NCBI GenBank assembly: GCA_944376825.1
Contig: CALWDY010000006.1
Span: 1-35,289 of the forward strand
Direction: 5' to 3'
Length of the DNA: 35,289 nt
Source of the DNA: an uncultured Clostridia bacterium
Lineage (GTDB): Bacteria; Bacillota; Clostridia; Christensenellales; UBA1242
Below the pieces are notes generated by a model. That model saw only the letters and a list, made by a program, of their open reading frames with translations. It was not told where the DNA came from and made no database searches. Within the stretch, counting starts at the first letter, position 1. Each line of letters opens with the position of its first letter. Positions 7,437-13,964 of the stretch are shown piece by piece. A program made the position numbers and the translations under genes.

Positions 7437-8708
7437 CTATAAAATACCAGCCAATATATATTCCGAATCAGTTATATAGTCACCATCGCCAAGAGCCTTT
7501 ATTTTTAAATTTGAAACAGTTTCTCCTTTCTTTAAATAAGGAGTCAAATCAAATATATTATTCTCTAAAATAGAATCAATTTTGCATATAAAGGTTTCAT
7601 TATCATTTATAACAATTTCATAAAAATTTGTTATAGTTTTTAAAGTGTCAATTTTAAACGACAACATATTATTTTCATTATTAAAAGTTGCACTTACAAC
7701 ATCAGCAAGTTTGGTTTTGTTTGCGTATAAAATTGGTTTACTTAGCTCACTATTTTTATAAAAATTGCTTTCATCGGCAATCGCTTGTACATACAAAGTA
7801 TAGTTCCCCGCATTTAAATTGTTAAACTGTGAAAACTCAAACACAACATTTGTGGTTGTTGATGCTGGTTGAGCAACGGTAAAATAATTTAAATTTTCAT
7901 CTTGCATTCCATAATAAACTCTATACTCTTTTGCATTGACAACTTTAAGCCAAGTCAATGTTTGCTGATCACTTGAAACATATACACTTGGGATATCTAA
8001 ATACTCATAATAATAAAAAGTAAGTTTTATTGAATCATTGGAAGTTTCTTTTGAATTTTTCCCTCCATATCTTGCCCAAATATAATATTCACCAGGTGTA
8101 CTTAATTTGCTTTTTATTGAAACCTCATTTGTGTTTGAAGAAATGTAGGCAATGTTTGTTTCACCTTTTTTTTGAATATAAAATTCATATAAAATTGCAT
8201 CTTCATTTTCTTCAACATGTAATATTGTTTGGTTGCTTAAAGAGTATATTTGAAGAACGGGCGGATCCATTTTGTTTGTTTTTGGAACCAAAAAAATTGT
8301 TAATGTTATTACAAAAGCACAACATGCAATAGCCAAAAGAATTGATAAAATTGTTACTTTTGTTTTTTTAGAAAATTTCTTGTTTTTATTGCTATCATCT
8401 TCTTGTATTTTTTTTTCTTTTACATTTTTATCTTTTTTTAATTTTTCTTCTTTGTTAGACTTTTCTTTTTTTTGTTTTTTAGATTTTTTTTGTTCTTCTT
8501 TGTGTTCAATATTTACAGGTAAAACTTCGCTTTCTTGGTTTTTATTATCAAATTTATCTTTTTTTAATGTGTCAATTTCTTCAACAAAAGTATTGGCTTC
8601 GACTTTTGTATCTTGCTTTGCCACACCATTTTGTTTTTGCTCAAAAAGTTTTTTTATACTTTCTGGCATTTCTTTTTTTCCTATATTTTTATTCGACTTT
8701 TCAACCAT
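7437..8708 (-). CDS. Lys-rich single-pass membrane protein with Fn3-like extracellular domains
   Basis: 423 residues in three parts. A highly charged, Lys/Glu-rich, probably disordered cytoplasmic region spans about 1-117. One membrane helix lies around 118-141 (TILSILLAIACCAFVITLTI). An extracellular part of about 280 residues follows, with at least two beta-sandwich stretches that look like fibronectin type III (ALTWLKVVNAKEYRVYYG-like 'W..v..A..Y.vy' pattern near residue 250, and a YTLYVQAIAD strand near 310). AAGGA precedes the start, and a near-consensus promoter lies at 8751-8780. It is upstream of and co-directional with gerAA but separated by 66 bases and a hairpin. The function is unknown. 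The domain call is by pattern only. Confidence 0.7.
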   Translation of the reverse strand: MVEKSNKNIGKKEMPESIKKLFEQKQNGVAKQDTKVEANTFVEEIDTLKKDKFDNKNQESEVLPVNIEHKEEQKKSKKQKKEKSNKEEKLKKDKNVKEKKIQEDDSNKNKKFSKKTKVTILSILLAIACCAFVITLTIFLVPKTNKMDPPVLQIYSLSNQTILHVEENEDAILYEFYIQKKGETNIAYISSNTNEVSIKSKLSTPGEYYIWARYGGKNSKETSNDSIKLTFYYYEYLDIPSVYVSSDQQTLTWLKVVNAKEYRVYYGMQDENLNYFTVAQPASTTTNVVFEFSQFNNLNAGNYTLYVQAIADESNFYKNSELSKPILYANKTKLADVVSATFNNENNMLSFKIDTLKTITNFYEIVINDNETFICKIDSILENNIFDLTPYLKKGETVSNLKIKALGDGDYITDSEYILAGIL

Positions 8709-8750
8709 ACCACATTCCTTTTTAACATTACTCTTTCTTATTGTATGTAT

Positions 8751-8780
8751 ATTATAATTTACTAATCAAATAATTGTCAA
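8751..8780 (-). promoter_or_regulatory. SigA-type promoter of the Fn3-like gene
   Basis: On the minus strand, perfect -35 TTGACA (8780-8775), an 18-base spacer and perfect -10 TATAAT (8756-8751), with the start codon about 40 bases downstream. This vegetative-type promoter is unusual next to a sporulation operon and suggests that the Fn3 gene is not itself forespore-specific. Confidence 0.75.
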
Positions 8781-8941
8781 ATATTTAAAATTAAATAAAT
8801 ATTTTAATCAACATATAATGTTAGTTTAAAATATTTAATGTTTATATGAACATATGTGCTTATTTAAATTGGTTGTTTTTGTGTTTTGTAATTATTATCG
8901 TTTAAAGGAATATTTAAATAAAAAATAGCATTTATATTTAT

Positions 8942-9418
8942 ATGTATAATAGACAAAAAGCAATTGAATATGCGTATCAATGGTGGAATAAAAGAAACCC
9001 TTTGTTTTTTAACTTTGATGGATATGGTGGAGACTGCACCAATTTTATTTCGCAATGTTTATTTTATGGTGGCATAGAAATGAACACATTTTTACCACCT
9101 TTTTGGTTTTATAAAAGCTCTTACAATCGTTCATATAGTTGGACAGGTGTTGTGGAATTTTATAATTTTGCAACCACCAACACAACAGATGTTGGACCAA
9201 GAGCAAAAGTGGTAACAATCAACGATGTTAGAATTGGAGATATAGTTCAACTTTTACAAAGTGGAGAAAGATTTCATCACAATTTACTTATAACAAAAAT
9301 AGAAGGAAAAAACTCGCTTGAAAACATTTATGTCACTTGCCACACCAACGATGCAAAAGACAAAAAATTAAACGACTATTATTTTAAACAAATAAGATTT
9401 TTAAAGATATTAAACTAG
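8942..9418 (+). CDS. stand-alone Amidase_6 (putative amidase) domain protein
   Basis: 158 residues that cover almost exactly one Amidase_6 domain. The family N-terminus YNRQKAIEYAYQWWNKRNP is followed by GGDCTNFISQ with the presumed nucleophile Cys32, then FHHNLLITK (His112/113) and TCHTND (His134, Asp137) as the remaining active-site region. Members are usually domains of secreted wall or spore proteins. This one has no signal peptide, membrane segment or binding domain, so it is cytoplasmic or packaged in the spore unless exported by another route. The Pfam-like start leaves little room for an upstream start: a stop codon occurs at 8915-8917. No Shine-Dalgarno site lies at a normal distance (AAAGGAA is about 30 bases upstream). 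Confidence 0.85.
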   Translation: MYNRQKAIEYAYQWWNKRNPLFFNFDGYGGDCTNFISQCLFYGGIEMNTFLPPFWFYKSSYNRSYSWTGVVEFYNFATTNTTDVGPRAKVVTINDVRIGDIVQLLQSGERFHHNLLITKIEGKNSLENIYVTCHTNDAKDKKLNDYYFKQIRFLKILN

Positions 9419-9427
9419 CACAACAAA

Positions 9428-9453
9428 AAAACCAACCACAAAGGTTGGTTTTA
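9428..9453. terminator. hairpin terminator between the amidase gene and tRNA-Asn
   Basis: Stem AACCAACC (9430-9437) and GGTTGGTT (9443-9450), followed by TTTA on plus and by a run of T (complement of AAAAAA) on minus. It can end the amidase transcript and the oppositely oriented tRNA-Asn. Confidence 0.8.
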
Positions 9454-9454
9454 T

Positions 9455-9529
9455 TGGCTCCCCGTGTCTGGTTCGAACAGACGACCTACCGGTTAACAGC
9501 CGGTTGCTCTACCGCTGAGCTAACGAGGA
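9455..9529 (-). tRNA. tRNA-Asn (anticodon GTT)
   Basis: Folds as a complete 75-base cloverleaf on the minus strand. It has a 7-bp acceptor stem (one wobble), the TAGCTCAGCGGTAGAGCA D arm, anticodon GTT at 9497-9495, the GTTCGAAC T loop, discriminator G and an encoded CCA. Confidence 0.95.
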
Positions 9530-9553
9530 ATATGCTTTTACAAAAGCATTATA

Positions 9554-9582
9554 ATAATATCAAACATGTTTTTATATGTCAA
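9554..9582 (-). promoter_or_regulatory. promoter of tRNA-Asn
   Basis: On the minus strand, perfect -35 TTGACA (9582-9577), a 17-base spacer and -10 TATTAT (9559-9554), about 25 bases before the tRNA. A small palindrome, ATGCTTTTGTAAAAGCAT, lies between the promoter and the tRNA. Confidence 0.75.
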
Positions 9583-9654
9583 CCATTTTTTTAAATATTT
9601 TCAATATTTTTAAAAAGGTTATTTTTTTCATCAACAAAAACAAATTTAAATGAA

Positions 9655-9683
9655 TTGATTTTTTTTATTTTGTGTGCTACACT
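9655..9683 (+). promoter_or_regulatory. promoter of tRNA-Arg(CCT)
   Basis: -35 TTGATT (9655-9660), a 17-base spacer and -10 TACACT (9678-9683), 13 bases before the first base of the tRNA. Confidence 0.7.
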
Positions 9684-9696
9684 ACTTGATGTATGT

Positions 9697-9773
<77 letters not shown>

Positions 9774-9816
9774 TTTTTAATGTATTTTTTTATAAATTTT
9801 GAATATATTTGTATAT

Positions 9817-10383
9817 ATGAAAACAACAAAGCAGTTGATTTGGTTTTGTTTTTGGGGTTTTGTTTTTGTATGTACATTTGGCTCTCTCACACATTTTTTA
9901 TATGATTGGAGCGACAAAAACGTTCTTGCCGGAATTTTATTCCCTACAAACGAAAGCACTTGGGAACATTTAAAAATGGCAATACTACCTATGCTTGTTT
10001 ATTTTATTTGTGCAAATAATTTTTTAAAGAGTAAAAACTATTTGTTTGCAATGTTTATATGCATATTAACACCAATAATTTTAATACCTTCAATCTTTTA
10101 TTCATATACCGCAATTTCTGCAAAACCAATACTCATTGTAGATATATTAACCTTTTTTATTAGTGTTTTTTTGGGCTTTTTATTTGCTTTTTTAATATTA
10201 AAGCAAACTGAAAGTTTTCCAATGCTTAAAGTATTTTCCATGATTGGTATAATTGTAATAATAACATGTTATTTGCTATTTACAATTTTTCCACCAAAAT
10301 GTTTTTTATTTCAAGACCCAACTAATGGAACTTACGGCTTATACCAAGTTTTTCTTGCTATATTTAACAACTTTATGCATTAA
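9817..10383 (+). CDS. DUF6512-like polytopic membrane protein
   Basis: 188 residues with about five to six hydrophobic segments. It contains the family-type signature NESTWEHLKMAILPML after the first helix, and a C-terminal segment DPTNGTYGLYQ. These match DUF6512 membrane proteins as I know them; no biochemical role is established. The start at 9817 is used because the upstream in-frame codon (9799) is a TTG with no ribosome binding site. The ATG also lacks a Shine-Dalgarno site, and a TATATT hexamer ends 7 bases before it, so a very short leader or transcription from the upstream tRNA promoter are both possible. Confidence 0.7.
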   Translation: MKTTKQLIWFCFWGFVFVCTFGSLTHFLYDWSDKNVLAGILFPTNESTWEHLKMAILPMLVYFICANNFLKSKNYLFAMFICILTPIILIPSIFYSYTAISAKPILIVDILTFFISVFLGFLFAFLILKQTESFPMLKVFSMIGIIVIITCYLLFTIFPPKCFLFQDPTNGTYGLYQVFLAIFNNFMH

Positions 10384-10618
10384 TTACGTAATTATTTTTA
10401 AACAATTATTAAAAATTGCAATCATGCAATTAAAATTTTTGTAAAAACTAATACTTTTAACTTCAATTTGCTATTGCAAATTTTCGCTCTTCACTCCGTT
10501 TCTCCTCTCCCCAAATAATTTTTTAAATTCTTTGGGGTCCCCATTTATTTTAAAGGTTGGGGATTCTTGTTTTCATTAAAAAAAAGTACTATCTTTATAA
10601 AAGTACTTTTCTTATTAC
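10384..10618. other. intergenic stretch with several palindromes
   Basis: No gene seen. Contains small hairpins AATTGCA/TGCAATT (10414-10431), AATTTGC/GCAAATT (10464-10481) and CCCCAAA/TTTGGGG (10509-10537), then a 15-base segment AAAGGTTGGGGATTC (10552-10566) that is an inverted copy of part of the tRNA-Arg gene at 10639-10653, and finally the tRNA terminator. The first hairpin may end the DUF6512-like transcript. Confidence 0.5.
10578..10610 (-). terminator. terminator of tRNA-Arg(ACG)
   Basis: On the minus strand a 9-bp stem AAAAGTACT/AGTACTTTT with an uninterrupted T-run directly after it, eight bases downstream of the encoded CCA. Confidence 0.8.
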
Positions 10619-10695
10619 TGGTGCGCCGTGAGGAGTTCGAATCCCCAACCTTTGGTTCCGTAGACCAACGCTCTATCCAGTTGAGCTAACAGCGC
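10619..10695 (-). tRNA. tRNA-Arg (anticodon ACG)
   Basis: A complete 77-base tRNA on the minus strand: acceptor GCGCTGT/ACGGCGC (one wobble), D arm with CAACTGGATAGAGC, anticodon ACG at 10661-10659 in loop CTACGGA, T loop TTCGAAC, discriminator A and encoded CCA. Its first 42 bases are duplicated in damaged form at 10852-10893. Its anticodon 3' arm and variable region are complementary to a segment of its own 5' flank (10729-10741). No clear promoter is seen immediately upstream. Confidence 0.93.
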
Positions 10696-10851
10696 ATATT
10701 TAATTGTTCACCTTTGTAAACCGAAATAGGAACCAAAGGTTTTAGAGGACCCCGAGAAACTTGCAAAGTTTATTGGGGGGCGCAGACTTTGTGCACTCGT
10801 GCGACGTCTTTGCGTTTAGCAAAGCAAGCCATCAGCACAATAAGTCGAGCA
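10654..10851. repeat. tandem repeat unit 1 (about 198 bp) including the 5' part of tRNA-Arg
   Basis: Starts inside the tRNA gene and ends where the same sequence (GGTTCCGTAGACCAACG) begins again at 10852. Contains the conserved hairpin 10750-10778 (CCCC...AAACTTGCAAAGTTT...GGGG) and a second stem-loop at 10808-10824. Visibly richer in G+C than the neighbouring DNA. Repeat borders are approximate. Confidence 0.75.
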
Positions 10852-10893
10852 GGTTCCGTAGACCAACGCTCTATCCAGTTGACATATGGGCGC
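10852..10893 (-). pseudogene. broken 5' half of tRNA-Arg(ACG)
   Basis: 31 bases identical to the functional tRNA-Arg (D-arm part and anticodon arm, including the ACG anticodon) are followed by an altered acceptor/D-arm 5' end. The variable arm, T arm and 3' acceptor strand are absent. It cannot fold as a tRNA and is a remnant created with the tandem repeat. Confidence 0.75.
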
Positions 10894-11056
10894 ATATTTA
10901 ATTGTTCACCTTTGTAAACCAAAATAGGAACCAAAGGTTTATAGGGAACCCCGAGAAACTTGCAAAGTTTATTGGGGAACGCAGACTTTGTGCGCTTGTG
11001 CAATGCCTTTTCTTTTAGAAAAGCAAGCCATAGCCATATGTACAACAAGTCGAACA
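10852..11056. repeat. tandem repeat unit 2 (about 205 bp), diverged copy
   Basis: Direct copy of unit 1 with scattered substitutions and small indels. The hairpin at 10949-10977 is identical to that of unit 1; the stem-loop at 11007-11023 differs from its counterpart by a compensated base pair. A third start of the unit seems to decay after about ten bases (11057 onward). A minus-strand open frame over 10770-11057 is judged non-coding. Confidence 0.72.
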
Positions 11057-11097
11057 AGTTCGGTAATTTGTCGCTCTTTTAGTTTATTTTGCACATA

Positions 11098-11135
11098 AAT
11101 GTTGAAACTTAACTTTTAGTTAAAGTTTCAACATT
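11098..11135. repeat. long inverted repeat (hairpin) between the HD operon and the tRNA repeat region
   Basis: The arms AATGTTGAAACTT.AACT and AGTTAAAGTTTCAACATT pair over about 17 bp with a single bulge and a three-base loop. There is no U-run after it on either strand, so it is not a classical terminator. It still could end or protect the 3' end of the leftward HD/GT2 operon. Confidence 0.6.
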
Positions 11136-11181
11136 GCAAATTATATCACAACTTTTATATTGTGTCAATAAAATAAAATTT

Positions 11182-11874
11182 CTATTTTTTATTACTTACA
11201 TTTTGTTTTGGCTTTTCTTTTAACAAATCTTTTATTTTGTGCTTTTCTATGTATTTGTTTATTTTTAAAAATATATCATCTTCATCATTTTTTAAATCTT
11301 TTTCAAAAATCGCCCTATCAAAATGTATGAAAAATGTTGAAGCGTTTTTTGCACCACGATCTTGCAATTTTTTAATTCTTTCATCTTGTTTGATTTTTTC
11401 ATCGGCATTTTCCAATTTAATTTGACCGTTTTCATCATAAATTTTTGCTTGCAAATCACATTCCAATTTATCACATTTATAAGCAAAAATCGCCTCAGGT
11501 GTTGATTTGTTATCAAAATTTTCTAATAAAGTAACAAAAACATCTTTTGCTATTAAATCTTTAAAAATTTCCTTAACTGCATTTTCGCCTTCTTGCTTTT
11601 TTGTTTTATAACCGGCATCAAAAGGTGTTAAATCCCCAATTATTATTTCCTCAGTTTCATGTAGTGCCAAAGTTAAAAGAACTTCTGCAAGATTAACCGG
11701 TGGAAGTGTTTCCGACCAAATTGCAGTTGCAAGCATACATGTTCCATACACATGCTCCGCAACACTTTCCAATCTTTGCTTGTTGACATTCCAATATTTC
11801 CAGCCCGACCTTACTGTGTCTTTTAATTTATTTGTTAATAAATAATATTTTAATATACTTTCAATTTTTTCCAT
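11182..11874 (-). CDS. HD-domain phosphohydrolase (YfbR/HDDC2-like, HD_3)
   Basis: 230 residues. The metal-binding HD pattern is complete: His41 in SVAEHVYGTC, the HE pair at 72-73 (ALHETEEII), Asp81 in GDLTPFDAG, and a later Asp in CDKLECDLQAK. This arrangement fits the YfbR/HDDC2 group of 5'-deoxynucleotidases, although the nucleotide substrate is not proven. The ATG at 11874 is chosen because AAAGGAGT ends a few bases before it; the in-frame GTG at 11880 overlaps that site. Third gene of a leftward operon; its ribosome binding site overlaps the stop codon of the glycosyltransferase. The C-terminal tail is Lys-rich. Confidence 0.82.
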   Translation of the reverse strand: MEKIESILKYYLLTNKLKDTVRSGWKYWNVNKQRLESVAEHVYGTCMLATAIWSETLPPVNLAEVLLTLALHETEEIIIGDLTPFDAGYKTKKQEGENAVKEIFKDLIAKDVFVTLLENFDNKSTPEAIFAYKCDKLECDLQAKIYDENGQIKLENADEKIKQDERIKKLQDRGAKNASTFFIHFDRAIFEKDLKNDEDDIFLKINKYIEKHKIKDLLKEKPKQNVSNKK

Positions 11875-11884
11875 AATCACTCCT

Positions 11885-13231
11885 TTAAGTTAATATGCTT
11901 TCATCATCATCTATTTGCCTTGCCGATTTGCTTTCTTCTAAATTTAATTCAATTTTTTTATTTTTTGACATATCCATGGTTACAGAATGAGCAATTGGTT
12001 TCCACTCCACTTCTTTTTTGAAAAGTGATGTAAAATAAATTGGAATGTAAAAAGACATATAAATTGGGAACATTAAACAACAAATAAACTTGTTTTTTAA
12101 TGTTATATTTGTATGTTTTCTCTCTGCATAAAGCATAACTATCGCATAACAAACAAAAAATAGATATATTGACAGCGATGCAATTATAAACGCGCGATAA
12201 ACTTTGTATGCAATGGGATCACCAATGCAAGAACCAACAATTGCAAGAACCAAAGTAAAAAATGCATATATAAATGCGGTTGCCAATATACACATAACTG
12301 GCAAAATACTCATTGTATATTCAAATTTACTCCATCTGTTTTGTTTGTCAAAGAGCATACCTTTTAACAGTTTCTTTTTGTATTTTTTATTTACCTGGCT
12401 ATACCCTTTTACCCATCTTAATCGCTGATTCCATGAAGCCTTAAACTTTGATGGTTGTTCATCATAGTATTCTGCGTACTCATTATAAGTTGAATTAATA
12501 TTGTTTACAGTTGAAAACATAGACAATTCAACATCTTCTGTAAGCGTAAAAAATTTCCAGCCACCCATCTTTTCTAAAACATCACAAGAAATGTAAAAAC
12601 CAGTTCCGCTTAAAATTACATTTTGATTAAATCTTGAACGACATTTATTGTGGAAAGTATTTATCATAGAAAATGTCAAAGCACTGCAACTTGCAATCCA
12701 ACCACCATTCCAATTTTTACTATTTCTATACCCTAGTGCAATTTTATAACCAGCATCAAATGTTTTATTCATTTCTTTTATAAAATTAGGTGTTAAAACA
12801 TTATCCGCATCACAAATGAAAAAGGCCTCATACTTTTTGTTTGACTTAAAAATATGCTCAATAACCTCATTAAGTGCATGACCTTTGCCCTTTCTTTCTA
12901 AATGTTGTCTAACAAAAATATAAGTATTTTGATAATTTTTTGCAATTTCGCAAGTTTTATCTTTTTCATCTTCAACAATTATATAAGTGTCAAGAAGATC
13001 ATGATTATAATTTTGGTCTTTAATTGATATTAACAATTGTTCAATAACTTTACTTTCATTTCTCGCAGGAATTAAAATTGCGTACTTATGATCTTTTTTT
13101 GCATCTTTAAATTTTTTTGTAGGAAATAGTCCAACAATATGATATATGATTTTTTGCATAAGCAAAATAACGCTTATACCTAGCAAAACATAAAAAACAA
13201 TATTACCTATATGAAAAATGTTATAATACAT
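11885..13231 (-). CDS. membrane glycosyltransferase family 2 (processive polysaccharide synthase-like)
   Basis: 448 residues. An N-terminal membrane helix (about 8-35) is followed by a GT-A domain: YAILIPARNE start, the UDP-sugar/metal-binding DAD at 141-143, LTED at 230-233 and QRLRW at 269-273. Three or more C-terminal membrane helices follow. The D, D, D, Q(Q/R)xRW set is that of inverting, often processive synthases (chitin, hyaluronan, IcaA/cellulose type). It probably makes or modifies a surface polysaccharide from a UDP-sugar; the product is unknown. AAAGGA overlaps the stop of the preceding gene. In one operon with a small membrane protein and an HD hydrolase. Confidence 0.87.
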   Translation of the reverse strand: MYYNIFHIGNIVFYVLLGISVILLMQKIIYHIVGLFPTKKFKDAKKDHKYAILIPARNESKVIEQLLISIKDQNYNHDLLDTYIIVEDEKDKTCEIAKNYQNTYIFVRQHLERKGKGHALNEVIEHIFKSNKKYEAFFICDADNVLTPNFIKEMNKTFDAGYKIALGYRNSKNWNGGWIASCSALTFSMINTFHNKCRSRFNQNVILSGTGFYISCDVLEKMGGWKFFTLTEDVELSMFSTVNNINSTYNEYAEYYDEQPSKFKASWNQRLRWVKGYSQVNKKYKKKLLKGMLFDKQNRWSKFEYTMSILPVMCILATAFIYAFFTLVLAIVGSCIGDPIAYKVYRAFIIASLSIYLFFVCYAIVMLYAERKHTNITLKNKFICCLMFPIYMSFYIPIYFTSLFKKEVEWKPIAHSVTMDMSKNKKIELNLEESKSARQIDDDESILT

Positions 13232-13245
13232 TATTATTTATCCTT

Positions 13246-13827
13246 TTAGTATACTTCAAATTCAATTATCTCTACCTTTGCACAACATAGTCTGTAAGAT
13301 TTTAACTTTTCTAACTGCATCATTCTTCTTTCCAAAAAGAAAGCATCTATACCTTCCCACAAAAACACCCAAGACAACAAATCTAGAACATATTTTACGG
13401 GTTGAATTGTTATGTTTTCAATTAATAAATATGTTGTACAAATCAATATTCCAATAAACAAAAATACAATTGAAAATATTGTTGCTCTGTTCATTCTTTT
13501 ATCTATTCCCTGTATTTCGCTTTTGTAATTTTCTCTTAAAGCAAGTTCAATTTCTTTACGCTTATCTTCGTTTGCGTTTTTAACATGGAAACGAATTGTA
13601 AGGTCATAATCAAGTGGAATTGCATTTGCTTTTTGTTGCAAATATCCAACCAAATCAGAAGAAAGAGTGTCTCCACCTTTATAACAATAGGGCGAAAATA
13701 TGTCATCATAATTCTCTGCCCCAACATTTATTATTGCTCTATTTCCATCATCACACAAAAAACCATCGTTGTTTGGTTTTATGTTCAATTCTTTTTTATA
13801 TTTTTTTATTCTATTTTTGCCAAACAT
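13246..13827 (-). CDS. unknown two-helix membrane protein
   Basis: 193 residues. A soluble N-terminal part (about 1-112) is followed by a basic stretch and two hydrophobic helices (around ATIFSIVFLFIGILICTTYLL and VKYVLDLLSWVFLWEGIDAFF), then a short cytoplasmic tail with ERRMMQLEKLKSYR. The 'LLSWVFLWEGIDAFFLERR' second helix looks like a recurring uncharacterised Firmicute motif, but I cannot name a family. First gene of the operon with the GT2 enzyme and the HD protein. GGAG lies before the ATG, and a promoter is at 13861-13890. A role next to the glycosyltransferase is inferred only from position. Confidence 0.7.
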   Translation of the reverse strand: MFGKNRIKKYKKELNIKPNNDGFLCDDGNRAIINVGAENYDDIFSPYCYKGGDTLSSDLVGYLQQKANAIPLDYDLTIRFHVKNANEDKRKEIELALRENYKSEIQGIDKRMNRATIFSIVFLFIGILICTTYLLIENITIQPVKYVLDLLSWVFLWEGIDAFFLERRMMQLEKLKSYRLCCAKVEIIEFEVY

Positions 13828-13860
13828 AAATCTCCAAAAAATTTTATTATCTTCAATTTA

Positions 13861-13890
13861 AGTATAACATATTTTAAAAGAATGTTTCAA
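13861..13890 (-). promoter_or_regulatory. promoter of the membrane protein-GT2-HD operon
   Basis: On the minus strand, -35 TTGAAA (13890-13885), an 18-base spacer and -10 TATACT (13866-13861), about 33 bases before the ATG. Confidence 0.6.
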
Positions 13891-13930
13891 CATAAATAAA
13901 AAATTTTATAATAATTTTAATTTTAAAACT

Positions 13931-13964
13931 ATTAAAAAAATAAAGACCTTGAAGGTCTTTATTT
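13931..13964 (-). terminator. secA terminator
   Basis: An 11-bp stem (13938-13948 with 13954-13964, core AAAGACC/GGTCTTT) followed on the minus strand by seven T. The stem overlaps the secA stop codon. Confidence 0.88.

Noticed and set aside
8272..8757. 161-codon plus-strand frame opposite the Fn3-like gene
   Set aside because: Phe/Ser-rich translation is the complement of the Lys/Glu-rich tail of the real gene; no signals.
10770..11057. 95-codon open frame on the minus strand across the tRNA-derived repeat
   Set aside because: It spans both repeat units, contains tRNA-derived sequence, has no ribosome binding site, and its repeated parts are interrupted differently in each unit. Best read as chance coding in structured repeat DNA.
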